Shown here one piece after another: positions 1 to 11,658 of a DNA stretch of 64,000 nt (position 1 is the first letter of the stretch; every line of letters begins with the position of its first letter). Below the pieces are notes generated by a model. That model did not search any database. It worked only from the letters and a program-made list of their open reading frames with translations, and was not told the origin of the DNA. A program made the position numbers and the translations under genes. This DNA comes from Bacillus sp. FJAT-25509 (lineage in GTDB: Bacteria; Bacillota; Bacilli; Bacillales; Bacillaceae_G). Where the stretch lies: NCBI RefSeq assembly GCF_001420605.1, contig NZ_LJIZ01000005.1, forward strand, positions 1-64,000, given 5' to 3'.

Positions 1-137
1 TAAGTTTAAATCTTGTATTGCTCAAAAAACTAATAATTGACGTTTACTTCATGTTTTGTTTAGTTTTCAAAGTTCATTTTGTCGTCCGTATCTCTTGGCG
101 ACTTCTATATAATAACAAATCTAACAACCCAGGTCAA
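1..137 (-). promoter_or_regulatory. rRNA operon promoter and leader (leftward)
   Basis: Read on the minus strand, a -35 box TTGACC (132-137) is followed after exactly 17 bp by a -10 box TATTAT (109-114). About 40 bp downstream is a boxA-like stretch, CTTTGAAAACTAAACAAA (about 58-75), typical of Bacillus rRNA leaders. Bacillus gyrA is normally followed by an rRNA operon, so this is almost certainly the start of rrnO/rrnA. The 16S gene itself lies outside the window. Promoter geometry is seen directly; the rRNA assignment rests on the leader sequence and synteny. Confidence 0.75.
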
Positions 138-562
138 TAGTTTTTATAATATAATTTCAAAAAAAATAAAACAGTACGTTTCACTAAATTTCCCTTCAAC
201 TTAAGCATTTTATCTTCTCACCTAAAGTAATACAAATCATGGAGATATACTAACCAAAATAGTTTTAATAAAACTGTTTACTATATAGTAGAAAGTATTT
301 CAGGTGCTTACACGATTTAACTTGATTGATCGTAGTTAACTTAAAACATTAACACTGTACTATAAGTGAAAATACCAACCAATTTGATTAGCTCCAAAAT
401 TGTCTGATTAATGCTAAGCTTCATTAAGCGCACGGATATTTGGCAATCTCTTTTTTGATTTTTATTTAAATAAGATGTGCACTTAAGGATACATTTTGTT
501 TTATGAAAGAATCAATTATTCTTTCACTCGATTTTCTATGTTTAACACATCCGTATACAATC
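138..562. other. gyrA-rRNA intergenic spacer
   Basis: This AT-rich stretch carries no convincing gene. It holds small palindromes: AGTTTT/AAAACT at 261-275, TACTATATAGTA at 279-290, and a 9-bp hairpin TGAAAGAAT/ATTCTTTCA at 504-526. An additional upstream rRNA promoter may lie here, but none with good boxes was found. Confidence 0.5.
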
Positions 563-594
563 AAAAAAAGAGAGAACCTACTTGTTCTCTCTTT
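563..594 (-). terminator. gyrA terminator
   Basis: On the minus strand AAAGAGAGAAC, a 5-base loop and GGTTCTCTCTTT form a stem followed by a run of T. It lies just past the gyrA stop codon, so it should end the gyrB-gyrA transcript before the rRNA operon. Confidence 0.85.
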
Positions 595-610
595 ACTAAT
601 CACTGCTCTA

Positions 611-3130
611 TTATTCTTCTGTTGTTTCAATATCATCTTCGTTTTCTAGAGTCGTTAATTCTTCAGCTTCATTTTCAGCTTCTTCATCAATTTCCTCTTC
701 TTCTTTCGCGGCAATTGCTACAGTCGCAACATGACCTTCTTGATCAAGTTTAATTAATTTAACACCTTGAGTAACTCGACCTAAACGAGAAATTTGTTCA
801 ATTGGCATACGGATTATTACACCAGACTCAGTAATTAACATTAAATCCTGTTCGTCACTTACACATTTTAATGAAATCATTTTACCGTTTTTGTCTGTAA
901 CATTAAGTGTTTTTAACCCTTTACCGCCACGACTTTGAATTCGGTATTCTTCCTGTGCAGTTCGCTTACCATAACCTAGTTCCGTAACAACAAGAATATC
1001 TAAGTGCTCTTCAACAACTTCCATTCCAACAACATAATCATCATCAGAAAGAGTAATTGCTTTAACACCTGTTGCCGTTCTTCCCATCGATCTAACATCG
1101 TCTTCATTAAAACGAATCATCATACCTTTTGAAGTACCGACAACGATATCTTTTGTTCCATCAGTTAAACGTACCGATATTACATCATCATCTTCTTTTA
1201 AATTAATTGCAATTAAACCGTTAGTACGAATGTTTGCAAAGGCAGATAAAGGCACACGTTTTGCTATTCCTTGTTTTGTTGTAAAGAATAGGTACCAATC
1301 CTCTAAAAATTCACTTACTGGAATAATAGCGTTAATATTTTCATCTCGGTCAATTTCTAGTAAGTTTACGATCGGTAATCCTTTAGCTGTACGACTAAAC
1401 TCTGGAATCTCGTAACCTTTTGAACGGTATACTTTTCCCTTATTCGTAAAGAATAAAATTGTATCATGTGTTGAAGGTGTTAGTAAGTGTTCTAAGAAGT
1501 CATCATTATTAGTACCCATTCCTTGAATACCACGTCCACCTCTACGTTGAGATCGGTAAGTAGAAACTGGAAGACGTTTAATATATCCATTATGAGTTAA
1601 ACTTACAATGATATTCTCCACTGGTATTAAGTCTTCATCTTCAATGATTTCTAGTCCTCCAGGAACTATTGCTGTTCTTCGTTTATCATTATACTGCTCT
1701 TTTAGCTGAGTTAATTCTTCTCGAATAATTTCAAGAACTCTTTCCTCATCAGCAAGAATTGCTCTTAATTCTGCAATTAACTTGATTAGTTCTTGATATT
1801 CTTCTTCAATTTTCTCGCGCTCTAAACCAGTTAAACGTTGTAACCTCATATCTAGAATTGCTTGAGCTTGCTTTTCAGATAAGTTAAAAGTTTCCATTAA
1901 GCCATGTTTAGCGATTTCTCCCGTTTGAGAAGCTCTAATTAAGCTGATTACCGCATCTAAATGGTCTAAAGCAACTTTTAAACCTTCTAAAATATGTGCA
2001 CGCGCTTCTGCTTTTTCTAACTCAAACTGTGTTCTACGTTTAATAACAACAATTTGATGGTCTAAATAGTGTTTTAAACAGCTCTTTAGAGATAGAACTT
2101 TTGGTTCACCATTTACAAGTGCTAATAAATTAATACCAAAACTTGTTTGAAGAGCAGTTTGTTTATAAAGATTATTTAAAAGTACATTTGCGTTCGCATC
2201 TCTTCTAACTTCAATGACAACACGCATACCATTTCGATCAGATTCATCACGTAAATCAGTAATACCTTCTATTTTCTTATCTCGAACTAGTTCAGCAATT
2301 CGTTCAACAAGCTTAGCTTTGTTTACTTGATAAGGTAATTCTGTAACAATAATTGTTTGTCTACCATTTGCTTTTTCTTCAATTTCAACTTTTGCTCTAA
2401 TAATGATCGAGCCTTTACCAGTTTCATAGGCCTTACGGATACCACTTTTACCTAGAATCATACCTGATGTAGGAAAATCTGGTCCTTGAATATATTCCAT
2501 TAAATCTTGTGTAGTGATTTCTGGATCTTTACTTAATGCAAGAACACCATCAATTACTTCACCTAATTGGTGCGGAGGAATATTTGTTGCCATACCAACC
2601 GCTATACCCGTTGCTCCGTTTACCAACAAGTTAGGGAATCGTGCAGGAAGAACGATTGGCTCTCTTTCTGAACCATCATAGTTATCTTGATAATCAATTG
2701 TGTTTTTATTAATATCACGAATTAATTCCATCGAAATTTTAGACATTCTAGCCTCTGTGTAACGCATCGCCGCCGCTGCGTCTCCATCAACTGATCCAAA
2801 ATTCCCATGGCCATCTACTAACATATATCTGAAGTTAAAGTCCTGAGCCATACGTACCATTGTTTCATATACAGCAGAGTCACCATGCGGGTGATACTTA
2901 CCAATAACTTCACCTACGATACGCGCTGACTTTTTATAAGCTTTATCAGCTGTCATACCTAAATCATTCATTGCATATAAAATTCTTCTATGAACAGGCT
3001 TAAGGCCGTCTCGTACATCTGGTAACGCTCGAGAAACAATTACACTCATTGCATAATCTAGGAAGGAATTACGCATTTCATGACTAATATTTATTTCTTT
3101 AATTTGTTGATTTTCACTCAACATCGGCAC
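611..3130 (-). CDS. gyrA: DNA gyrase subunit A
   Basis: Breakage-reunion subunit of DNA gyrase, which introduces negative supercoils as an A2B2 complex with GyrB. The protein is 839 residues, close to the Bacillus length. The quinolone-resistance region [10 protein letters not shown] is at about 80-89 with the sensitive-type Ser85 and Glu89. The catalytic tyrosine is Tyr124 in [11 protein letters not shown]. The C-terminal beta-pinwheel begins after the GyrA box QRRGGRG (about 535), and the tail is strongly acidic. The start has a GGGAGGTGCCGATG-type ribosome binding site. It lies 60 bp downstream of gyrB in the same direction and probably shares its transcript. Identity is certain. Confidence 0.98.
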   Translation of the reverse strand: MPMLSENQQIKEINISHEMRNSFLDYAMSVIVSRALPDVRDGLKPVHRRILYAMNDLGMTADKAYKKSARIVGEVIGKYHPHGDSAVYETMVRMAQDFNFRYMLVDGHGNFGSVDGDAAAAMRYTEARMSKISMELIRDINKNTIDYQDNYDGSEREPIVLPARFPNLLVNGATGIAVGMATNIPPHQLGEVIDGVLALSKDPEITTQDLMEYIQGPDFPTSGMILGKSGIRKAYETGKGSIIIRAKVEIEEKANGRQTIIVTELPYQVNKAKLVERIAELVRDKKIEGITDLRDESDRNGMRVVIEVRRDANANVLLNNLYKQTALQTSFGINLLALVNGEPKVLSLKSCLKHYLDHQIVVIKRRTQFELEKAEARAHILEGLKVALDHLDAVISLIRASQTGEIAKHGLMETFNLSEKQAQAILDMRLQRLTGLEREKIEEEYQELIKLIAELRAILADEERVLEIIREELTQLKEQYNDKRRTAIVPGGLEIIEDEDLIPVENIIVSLTHNGYIKRLPVSTYRSQRRGGRGIQGMGTNNDDFLEHLLTPSTHDTILFFTNKGKVYRSKGYEIPEFSRTAKGLPIVNLLEIDRDENINAIIPVSEFLEDWYLFFTTKQGIAKRVPLSAFANIRTNGLIAINLKEDDDVISVRLTDGTKDIVVGTSKGMMIRFNEDDVRSMGRTATGVKAITLSDDDYVVGMEVVEEHLDILVVTELGYGKRTAQEEYRIQSRGGKGLKTLNVTDKNGKMISLKCVSDEQDLMLITESGVIIRMPIEQISRLGRVTQGVKLIKLDQEGHVATVAIAAKEEEEIDEEAENEAEELTTLENEDDIETTEE

Positions 3131-3190
3131 CTCCCTTTAGTTTCCGTATCTACCTGAGAAAAGGAGCATAAAGCTCCTTACAAATACTTG

Positions 3191-5122
<1,932 letters not shown>

Positions 5123-5207
5123 TCACCTACTTTTTTTATTTTACATAAAAGAATTAGTAAATTTCAGCTATGCTTATTAGGCGGCGTAGTAGAAATTTCA
5201 TAAATTA

Positions 5208-6329
5208 TTATCGAGAAGTACTTATAATTGTTCCATGTGAAACATTTATAATATTAGCTTGTTTTATCGTTTCGTGCTGAATTCCGTCGACACTTGTTGT
5301 TGTGACAAAAGTCTGTACTTTATTTTGAATTGCATTTAATAAGTGTGTTTGACGATAGTCATCTAACTCTGAAAGAACATCATCTAATAAAAGAATTGGA
5401 TATTCTCCAACTTCCTCTTTAATTAGTTCAATTTCTGCTAGTTTTAATGAAAGAGCTGTTGTCCGCTGCTGTCCTTGCGATCCAAAAGTTTGAACGTTTT
5501 TATCATTTACCATAAAAACTAAATCATCTCTATGCGGACCAAGCAATGTAGTACCTCTTGATACTTCACGCTCTTTTTCAGCTTCGAATTGTTTTATGTA
5601 CTCATCTTCCATTTTCGTCAAATCTGTTAAATCTGATACATTAATGCTTGGTTTATATATAATTTCTAGTTTTTCGGTCTCTCTAGAAATTTGACTATGA
5701 ATAGGCGATGCCCAATCCTGTAGTAATTTGATGAACGAAATTCGTTTTTCAATTATTTTTACGGCATGTTTTACAAGCTGAGATGTTAGGACTTCAAGCA
5801 TTAAATAGTTCCGATCTCGGCTGGTTTGTAATGTTTTTAGTAGTGAATTTCGCTGTTGGAGGATTCTCTGGTATTGACTTAATTCATGTAGGTAAACAGG
5901 CGAAACTTGTCCTAGTTCCATATCTAGGAATTTACGACGCACTTGCGGACTACCTTTTACTAAATGTAAATCTTCCGGTGCAAACATAACGACATTCATC
6001 ACGCCTATATATTGACTTAACTTCATCTGTTCAAGATGGTTCAGCTTTGCTTTCTTACCTTTCTTTGAGAGGATTAGCTGTAGTGTTACTTGCTGATTTT
6101 TTTTCTGTAACGTACCCTTTATTGTACCATATTCTTCATCCCAACGTATCATTTCTTTGTCGTTACTTGTTCGGTGGGACTTTGTTAAAGCTAGCACATA
6201 AATGGATTCCATTAAATTTGTTTTACCTTGAGCATTCTCACCAATAATGACGTTAACATTATTTTGAAAGTTTAACTCAAGGTTTTCATAATTACGGTAT
6301 TGTTTTATTTGTAAATCTTTAATATACAA
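5208..6329 (-). CDS. recF: DNA replication/repair protein RecF
   Basis: SMC-like ATPase of the RecFOR pathway, which loads RecA at gaps in single-strand-coated DNA. It has 373 residues. The Walker [10 protein letters not shown] lies near residues 32-40, the ABC signature-like [11 protein letters not shown] about two-thirds along, and the Walker [15 protein letters not shown] after it. The start is TTG, preceded by a GGGGGAA ribosome binding site. It begins 17 bp after rlbA, so the two are co-transcribed. A near-match to parS is embedded in the 3' end of the gene at 5229-5244. Confidence 0.97.
   Translation of the reverse strand: MYIKDLQIKQYRNYENLELNFQNNVNVIIGENAQGKTNLMESIYVLALTKSHRTSNDKEMIRWDEEYGTIKGTLQKKNQQVTLQLILSKKGKKAKLNHLEQMKLSQYIGVMNVVMFAPEDLHLVKGSPQVRRKFLDMELGQVSPVYLHELSQYQRILQQRNSLLKTLQTSRDRNYLMLEVLTSQLVKHAVKIIEKRISFIKLLQDWASPIHSQISRETEKLEIIYKPSINVSDLTDLTKMEDEYIKQFEAEKEREVSRGTTLLGPHRDDLVFMVNDKNVQTFGSQGQQRTTALSLKLAEIELIKEEVGEYPILLLDDVLSELDDYRQTHLLNAIQNKVQTFVTTTSVDGIQHETIKQANIINVSHGTIISTSR
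5229..5244. other. Degenerate parS-like site in recF
   Basis: TGTTCCATGTGAAACA matches the ParB site consensus TGTTTCACGTGAAACA at 14 of 16 positions. It lies within recF codons. Its role is uncertain; the perfect sites in this window are at 16492, 18946 and 32561. Confidence 0.4.
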
Positions 6330-6346
6330 TGGGATTCCCCCAAAAC

Positions 6347-6565
6347 TTATGAAGTTATAATATACGAACCTTTACCAGTTATATAAATTGTATCATTTAA
6401 AACTAATTTTTTTCCTCTTCTATTCTCAGGTTCATTGTTTACAAAGATTTCATGCTCTGATAAAAACCATTTAGCCATTCCACCTGTATCAATTACACCC
6501 GCAAGCTTTAAAAATTGACCTAATGTAATATAATCTGTATTTATTTTAACTTTTTCTGTTTTCAT
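6347..6565 (-). CDS. rlbA: S4-domain RNA-binding protein RlbA (YaaA)
   Basis: A 72-residue S4-type RNA-binding protein, always found between dnaN and recF in Bacillaceae. The S4 signature is visible in [21 protein letters not shown] followed by [13 protein letters not shown]. Its exact RNA target is not established; a ribosome-related role is assumed for the family. The start ATG has GAGGGTGAT five bases upstream. The gene is separated from dnaN by a large inverted repeat that looks like a terminator or attenuator. Confidence 0.93.
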   Translation of the reverse strand: MKTEKVKINTDYITLGQFLKLAGVIDTGGMAKWFLSEHEIFVNNEPENRRGKKLVLNDTIYITGKGSYIITS

Positions 6566-6651
6566 CTTTTATCACCCTCATTTATCCATTCCTTAATTGT
6601 ACTAAACTTCTGTAAGAAAAAAAACACTTAACCCTTATTTTGTCTATTAAG

Positions 6652-6767
6652 TAAAAAAAGACTGACCTCAATGTACTATGCACTCCCCAAACAAGTTGTA
6701 GAATAAATTCTTTATTCATTCTGCTCGTTGGAGATTGCTAGTACATTCTATTAGGTCAGCCCCTTTC
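6652..6767 (-). terminator. Long branched inverted repeat and T-tract after dnaN
   Basis: An imperfect inverted repeat about 100 nt long fills the dnaN-rlbA gap. Arms pair at CTGACCT/AGGTCAG (6662-6668 with 6753-6759), AATGTACTA/TAGTACATT (6670-6678 with 6739-6747) and CTCC/GGAG (6683-6686 with 6730-6733). A nested hairpin GAATAAA-TTC-TTTATTC sits in the loop (6701-6717). On the minus strand the structure ends directly in a T7 run (6652-6659), so it can end or attenuate dnaA-dnaN transcripts before rlbA. It is much larger than a normal terminator. Confidence 0.7.
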
Positions 6768-6782
6768 GATAGAATTTACTAA

Positions 6783-7928
6783 CTAGTATGTGCGAACTGG
6801 TAAAATTAATTGCAATGTTCTTGAATCATTTACAGTACGAATTAAAAATGGTCTCATAGCCCCTGTGAATTGAATATAAATTTCTGGGCTTTCTATTGCT
6901 TTTAATGCATCCATAACATATTTCGCACTGAAAGAGATTTTTAACTCTTCACCTTTAATATCCTCACAAACAATTTCATCTACTACTTTACCGATTTCAG
7001 GAGAATAAGAAGAAACATTGACTAATGAGTTACCAACTGTTTCTAAGTGGACAACATTATTTCTACCTTCTCTCGCTAATAAAGAAGCACGATCAATTGC
7101 TTGTAGGAATTCTTTTGTCATTACAGTTAGTTCCGTTTTACTTTCACTTGGAATTAACTTTGATGTATCAGGATAATTCCCTTCTAGTAATCGAGTAAAG
7201 AACAATAGATGTTTAGTCTTAAATAAAGCTTGATGTTCTGTTAAGACGATCTCTACTTTTTCATCATTGTCATCTAGAATTTTACTTAATTCATTTAGAC
7301 TTTTCCCAGGAATTACTACGCTAGCTTTAAATTCACTTGTTGTAGAACTTCCGTCAATTTTAGCTTGTCTTAAAGCTAGTCGGTGACTATCTGTCGCTAT
7401 ACACGTTAGATCACCATTTTCAATCTTCCAGTTTACACCGGTTAAAATTGGTCTAGTCTCTGAAGTTGATACTGCAAATACTGTTTGACGAATCATAAAC
7501 TTTAATAAATCTGCAGAGATCGAAATTGTTTCATGTTCTTCAATTTGAGGAAGTAGTGGATATTCCTCAGAATCAAAACCATTTAAGCTAAATTCAGTTT
7601 TTCCCGCTCTTATTGTTGTTACATAATTATTATCAGATTCTAATTCGACAAAATCTGAAGGTAATTTTTTTACAATATCACTAAAATATCGAGCATTTAA
7701 TACAATGCTTCCAGTTTGTTTTACATCAACTAGTTGTTGATCATCTAAAACTATTGGTAAATAAGATTCTATAGATATATCTGAATCACTACCTGTGAAA
7801 GTTAATCCTTCAGTTGTAACGACTAATTTAATTCCAGTTAAGATTGGAATAGTTGTTCTTGATGAAACAGCTCTCATAACTTCTTGTACAGCTTTAACAA
7901 GATGATCTTTTTGTACCGTAAATTTCAT
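6783..7928 (-). CDS. dnaN: DNA polymerase III sliding clamp (beta subunit)
   Basis: Forms the dimeric ring clamp that tethers DNA polymerase III to DNA. It has 381 residues, about the usual length. The N-terminal MKFTVQKDHLVKAVQEVMRAVSSRTTIPILTGI and C-terminal LILPVRTY-type ending are diagnostic of the family. The ATG is preceded by AAGGAGTACAAACA. The gene lies 156 bp downstream of dnaA, separated from it by the unwinding part of oriC, which is the standard Bacillus arrangement. Confidence 0.98.
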   Translation of the reverse strand: MKFTVQKDHLVKAVQEVMRAVSSRTTIPILTGIKLVVTTEGLTFTGSDSDISIESYLPIVLDDQQLVDVKQTGSIVLNARYFSDIVKKLPSDFVELESDNNYVTTIRAGKTEFSLNGFDSEEYPLLPQIEEHETISISADLLKFMIRQTVFAVSTSETRPILTGVNWKIENGDLTCIATDSHRLALRQAKIDGSSTTSEFKASVVIPGKSLNELSKILDDNDEKVEIVLTEHQALFKTKHLLFFTRLLEGNYPDTSKLIPSESKTELTVMTKEFLQAIDRASLLAREGRNNVVHLETVGNSLVNVSSYSPEIGKVVDEIVCEDIKGEELKISFSAKYVMDALKAIESPEIYIQFTGAMRPFLIRTVNDSRTLQLILPVRTY

Positions 7929-7937
7929 TGTTTGTAC

Positions 7938-8073
7938 TCCTTATATAATTTATAAAATAATATAGTAATAGTAGTAGGGCCTGTGAATTTGTGGATAACT
8001 ATAATTTAGTAAAGAAAAATAAGTCTATCAACATGTGGATAGACTGTGTAAAAAAGATAGAAAGTTATGCACA
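7938..8073. other. oriC, dnaA-dnaN part: DnaA boxes, DnaA-trios and unwinding region
   Basis: A DnaA box TGTGGATAA (7990-7998) abuts a degenerate box (7982-7990). A short GC patch GGCC follows (7978-7981). Next are five DnaA-trio triplets TAG TAA TAG TAG TAG (7963-7977) and an AT-only tract (about 7940-7962). This order of box, GC patch, trios and AT tract is the basal unwinding system described for Bacillus subtilis. Two more boxes lie on the dnaA side: TGTGGATAG with one mismatch (8034-8042) and TTATGCACA (8065-8073). The strand on which DnaA assembles is inferred from that model. Confidence 0.88.
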
Positions 8074-8084
8074 GGTAAATAACT

Positions 8085-9431
8085 CTACTGATTTAATTTT
8101 TCATTGATTTCTTTAACTTGAGATTGCAACTGTGTGTCAGTTTCAATTAATTTTGAGATTTTTTCATGCGCATGAATAACAGTTGTATGATCTCGGCCTC
8201 CAAACTCTTCTCCTATTTTAGGTAAAGAATGGTCTGTAAGCTCTCTCGAAAGATACATTGCAATCTGTCTTGGGAAGGCTACGGATTTTGTACGTTTCTT
8301 TGCTTTAAAATCCTCTAATTTAATACTAAAAAATTCTCCAACTGTTCGTTGAATATCGTGTATTGATACTGTTTTAGGCTTCGTCGCAGTGATTAAATTC
8401 TTTAAGGCTTCAGCGGCCACACTAGCGTTTATATCTTTGTTAATTAACGATGAATAAGCGACTACACGAATAAGTGCTCCTTCTAACTCACGGATGTTTG
8501 TATCAATTTGATTTGCTATATATAACATTACCTCATTTGGAATATCTAACCCCTCAGCCTTAGCCTTTTTACGTAAGATCGCTATCCTAGTTTCTAAATC
8601 TGGTGGTGTAATATCTGTAATAAGGCCCCATTCAAATCGTGAACGAAGTCGATCTTCTAATGTAGGAATTTCTTTAGGTGGTCGGTCACTTGAAATAATG
8701 ATTTGTTTACTTTCTTCATGAAGTGTATTAAACGTATGGAAAAATTCTTCCTGTGTTTGTTCTTTTCCAGCTAAGAACTGAATATCATCTATAAGTAGCA
8801 CGTCTACATTACGATACTTATTTCTAAATTCAATTGCTTTATTATCACGAATTGAATTAATGAACTCATTTGTAAATTTTTCTGATGATAAATAAACGAC
8901 TTTGGCATTTGGATTATGCTCAAGTACATAGTGTCCAATTGCGTGCATTAAGTGGGTTTTTCCTAACCCAACGCCCCCATATATAAATAATGGGTTATAG
9001 GCTTTTGCAGGTGCCTCAGCAACCGCTAATGATGCCGCATGGGCAAAACGGTTACCTGAACCAATTACGAAAGTATCAAAAGTATATTTAGGGTTTAACA
9101 TACTTTGGTTGAACTCTACTGGTTCCTCAAATTTTACTTTTGCTTTAACTGCCGGTATATTCATCTCTATTTCTTCTACATGATTTTGAGGAAGGATAAA
9201 TTTGATTTCTAATTCCGCTCCAGTTATTTCTAAAACTGTATCCATTATTAAAGATGAATACTTTGACTCAAGCCAATCACGGGCGAATTCATTTGGCGCA
9301 ATAATTGTTAAAGTATCATTCTTTAAAGAAAATGCCTTTGTTGATTTTAGCCATGTTTCAAAGCTTGGTTTACTTATTTTTTTTTCTATTTCTGCTAGAA
9401 CCCTGGACCACAGATCCCCTATATTCTCCAA
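8085..9431 (-). CDS. dnaA: Chromosomal replication initiator DnaA
   Basis: AAA+ initiator that binds DnaA boxes and opens oriC. It has 448 residues. Domain I is at about 1-80. The AAA+ core contains Walker [11 protein letters not shown] (about 151-160), Walker [11 protein letters not shown] and the sensor region [10 protein letters not shown]. The C-terminal helix-turn-helix carries the DnaA signature [15 protein letters not shown] (about 409-423). The start is TTG with AAGGAGGGA six bases upstream. DnaA boxes lie on both sides of the gene, fitting autoregulation. Confidence 0.98.
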   Translation of the reverse strand: MENIGDLWSRVLAEIEKKISKPSFETWLKSTKAFSLKNDTLTIIAPNEFARDWLESKYSSLIMDTVLEITGAELEIKFILPQNHVEEIEMNIPAVKAKVKFEEPVEFNQSMLNPKYTFDTFVIGSGNRFAHAASLAVAEAPAKAYNPLFIYGGVGLGKTHLMHAIGHYVLEHNPNAKVVYLSSEKFTNEFINSIRDNKAIEFRNKYRNVDVLLIDDIQFLAGKEQTQEEFFHTFNTLHEESKQIIISSDRPPKEIPTLEDRLRSRFEWGLITDITPPDLETRIAILRKKAKAEGLDIPNEVMLYIANQIDTNIRELEGALIRVVAYSSLINKDINASVAAEALKNLITATKPKTVSIHDIQRTVGEFFSIKLEDFKAKKRTKSVAFPRQIAMYLSRELTDHSLPKIGEEFGGRDHTTVIHAHEKISKLIETDTQLQSQVKEINEKLNQ

Positions 9432-9568
9432 ACGGTAATCCCTCCTTACAAAGCTTGTTCAACTTTTGTACAAGCACATAAATTAAGTATTTATTTTTAT
9501 TCATGTCTTTGAATATGCGTTATTTTATAAAACTGCAAAAAACCACTTTATTTGACAGTATTCACCCT

Positions 9569-9830
9569 TGTGGATAACTTTAAAATAGTACAAGTGTAAA
9601 ACCTGTCCACAAGTTATTAACATCTGTGGACAAATAAAAATAAAAAACAAGTTGTCCAAAGTGGAAAACAAATTAATAATATCAAAAATCTTAAGCTATT
9701 TCAATGAGCAGTTAATGTTATCCACATGCTAATCCACTTGTTTAAAAAAATTGTCCACAGAAAAAGAACTTGTGTAAAAGTTGTCAGTAACCATTGTGGG
9801 TAAAAAAAGTGTAGAAAAATATTATCCACA
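9569..9830. other. oriC, upstream DnaA-box cluster
   Basis: DnaA boxes are scattered over about 260 bp upstream of dnaA. Exact TTATCCACA or its complement occurs at 9569-9577, 9718-9726 and 9822-9830. One-mismatch copies occur at 9625-9633 (TGTGGACAA), 9751-9759 (TTGTCCACA) and 9795-9803 (TGTGGGTAA). Boxes occur in both orientations. Together with 7938-8073 this gives the bipartite oriC of Bacillus. The dnaA promoter must also lie in this stretch, but I could not pick clear boxes for it. Confidence 0.9.
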
Positions 9831-10100
9831 GAGCACTTAACAATTTTAAGAAAAGGGGAAGCACTACTTTTTTATAGATTTTTTTATTCACTTAAAGTTC
9901 CGTTCCAAAAAATCTTTCGACACCACATCTTTTGCTCGGATTACTCGTTTATAATTTTTTTGGAGGGAAATGATAGGAATAAATCACATTTCTTTTATTA
10001 AATAAGTAACTATTTATTATTTTTTTCTTACTAAAACTCACTGGATCAGCCACTCTTCATAAATTGGAAATAATTATTCTTTATGATTTAACATCTTACA
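9831..10100. other. oriC-rpmH spacer
   Basis: No supported gene. A TATAAT hexamer (9951-9956) precedes GGAGGGAA and an 11-codon open frame starting at 9970 (MIGINHISFIK). The spacing between that ribosome binding site and the ATG is unusually short and no good -35 box is visible, so I do not call it a gene. Confidence 0.4.
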
Positions 10101-10130
10101 TTGACATTAATAGTAGTTATTCTTTATAAT
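10101..10130 (+). promoter_or_regulatory. rpmH promoter
   Basis: A consensus -35 TTGACA (10101-10106) and a consensus -10 TATAAT (10125-10130) are separated by 18 bp and lie 46 bp before the rpmH start. This is a strong sigma-A type promoter, as expected for a ribosomal protein gene beside the origin. Confidence 0.85.
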
Positions 10131-10176
10131 TTATAGGACTGTCTATTACAGTAATTCCTCAGGGAGGTGTCATATA

Positions 10177-10311
10177 ATGAAAAGAACATTTCAACCAAAC
10201 AAACGTAAACGCAGCAAAGTACATGGTTTCCGTAGCCGTATGAGCACTGCAAATGGACGTAAAGTTCTAGCAGCTCGTCGTCGTAAAGGAAGAAAAGTAT
10301 TATCTGCGTAG
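10177..10311 (+). CDS. rpmH: 50S ribosomal protein L34
   Basis: A 44-residue, highly basic ribosomal protein beginning [22 protein letters not shown] and ending [11 protein letters not shown], the universal L34 pattern. The ribosome binding site AGGGAGGTGT is seven bases before the ATG. It is the first rightward gene after oriC and is followed by rnpA, the arrangement conserved in bacteria. A terminator begins at its stop codon, so it probably forms its own short transcript with partial read-through to rnpA. Confidence 0.98.
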   Translation: MKRTFQPNKRKRSKVHGFRSRMSTANGRKVLAARRRKGRKVLSA

Positions 10312-10336
10312 GCCACTGTCAACAGTGGTCTTTTTC
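10311..10336 (+). terminator. rpmH terminator
   Basis: GGCCACTG-TCAA-CAGTGGTC followed by TTTTT forms a compact hairpin immediately after the rpmH stop codon. Confidence 0.85.
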
Positions 10337-10346
10337 ACTAATAAGA

Positions 10347-10400
10347 AGGCCTTTTTTGCTTTTATGTCACAATTTGTAAGTAAAAAAGGCCTCATTTTTT
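10347..10400 (+). terminator. Second hairpin before rnpA
   Basis: AGGCCTTTTTT (10347-10357) pairs with AAAAAAGGCCT (10382-10392) around a 24-base loop, followed by CATTTTTT. It is a back-up terminator or an attenuator between rpmH and rnpA. Confidence 0.55.
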
Positions 10401-10452
10401 ATAAAAAAGTTGTTATGATAATTGAAGGAATCATTTGAGGTGTCAGTGGAAC

Positions 10453-10833
10453 ATGAACAAGAAAAACAGAATAAAAAAGAATGCAGATTTTAGTCGCGTT
10501 TTTCAAGAGGGATCGTCAACTGCGAATCGGCAATTTGTAATCTATACATTAAAAAAGGAAGATCAAAAGCAATTTCGTATAGGATTATCTGTTAGCAAGA
10601 AGTTAGGTAATGCTGTAATGAGAAATCATATTAAGCGGTATATAAGACAAGCTCTTACTGAATTAAGTGATGATCTTCGTGTGAATATGGATTATGTTGT
10701 AATCGCAAGAAAGCCCTGTACTGAACTACCCTTCAATGAATTTAAAAAAAGTTTAATTCATGTGTTGAAAAGGGCGGAAGCGCTTAAAATACATGATTCA
10801 AAACATAAATTAGATAAAAATCAAATTAAGTAA
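10453..10833 (+). CDS. rnpA: Ribonuclease P protein component
   Basis: Basic protein subunit of RNase P, which removes 5' leaders from tRNA precursors together with the RnpB RNA. The 126 residues carry the family core [24 protein letters not shown] (the RNR-type motif), preceded by ANRQFVIY and followed by [10 protein letters not shown] chose the ATG at 10453 ([13 protein letters not shown]), which matches the usual N-terminus and has GAGGTG ten bases upstream; an in-frame TTG at 10435 overlaps that site. The next gene is yidC after 39 bp. Confidence 0.96.
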   Translation: MNKKNRIKKNADFSRVFQEGSSTANRQFVIYTLKKEDQKQFRIGLSVSKKLGNAVMRNHIKRYIRQALTELSDDLRVNMDYVVIARKPCTELPFNEFKKSLIHVLKRAEALKIHDSKHKLDKNQIK

Positions 10834-10872
10834 TTACATATTTAAATGTAACTTCTTAAAGGAGGAACTAGT

Positions 10873-11658
10873 TTGAAGACTAAGAAGTACCAATTGCTAG
10901 TTACAGTTCTTTTATTAGTAGTCGTGTTAGCTGGGTGTTCGCAAACAAACCAACCGATTACATCTGAAAGTACGGGGATTTGGAATGAGTATTTCGTTTA
11001 TCCACTATCATGGTTAATCACGGCTGTATCTAAAATTTTTGGTGGAAGTTATGGGATGTCGATTATCGTCGTAACACTTTTAATCCGTTTAGCATTACTA
11101 CCATTAATGATTAAACAAATTAAAAGTACAAAAGCGATGCAATCAATCCAGCCTGAAATGGCCAAACTTAAAGAAAAATATTCTTCTAAGGATCAAAAAA
11201 CAGTCCAAAAATTAAATGAAGAAACAATGAAGTTGTACCAACAACATGGTGTAAATCCACTATCTGGTTGTTTACCAATTTTTATTCAAATGCCAATCTT
11301 AATTGCTTTCTATCATGCAATTATGAGAACAATGGAAATTAAAGCACATGACTTCCTATGGTTCCAATTAGGCCACCCGGATCCAATTTATGCTTTACCA
11401 ATCATCGCTGGTATTACAACTTTCATTCAACAAAAGGTGTCAATGAGTACTGGTTCAATGACAGGACCTGCTGCTCAACAAATGAAAATCATGCTTTATG
11501 TTATGCCAATCATGATTTTAGTATTTGCTGTTAGACTTCCTTCTGCTTTAGCTTTATATTGGGTAGTTGGTAATACATTTATGATTCTTCAAACATTATT
11601 TGTTAATAGAGGTAATACTACCGTAAAAAATAAAAATGTAGGAGGGGCTAGTAAGTGA
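10873..11658 (+). CDS. yidC: Membrane protein insertase YidC/SpoIIIJ
   Basis: Inserts membrane proteins and, in Bacillus, supports sporulation as SpoIIIJ. It has 261 residues with a lipoprotein signal ending in LAGC (Cys23), then about five membrane segments. The family regions are [19 protein letters not shown] and [20 protein letters not shown]. The start is TTG with AAAGGAGGAACTAG before it. The stop codon overlaps the jag start by 4 bp, so the two are translationally coupled, as in other Bacillaceae. Confidence 0.96.
   Translation: MKTKKYQLLVTVLLLVVVLAGCSQTNQPITSESTGIWNEYFVYPLSWLITAVSKIFGGSYGMSIIVVTLLIRLALLPLMIKQIKSTKAMQSIQPEMAKLKEKYSSKDQKTVQKLNEETMKLYQQHGVNPLSGCLPIFIQMPILIAFYHAIMRTMEIKAHDFLWFQLGHPDPIYALPIIAGITTFIQQKVSMSTGSMTGPAAQQMKIMLYVMPIMILVFAVRLPSALALYWVVGNTFMILQTLFVNRGNTTVKNKNVGGASK

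Noticed and set aside
496-753. 85-codon rightward frame overlapping the end of gyrA
   Set aside because: It runs through the gyrA terminator and antisense to gyrA codons, has no ribosome binding site and a low-complexity composition.
9970-10005. Short leader-peptide frame after GGAGGGAA between oriC and rpmH
   Set aside because: Only 11 codons, the ribosome binding site is too close to the ATG and no convincing promoter precedes it.
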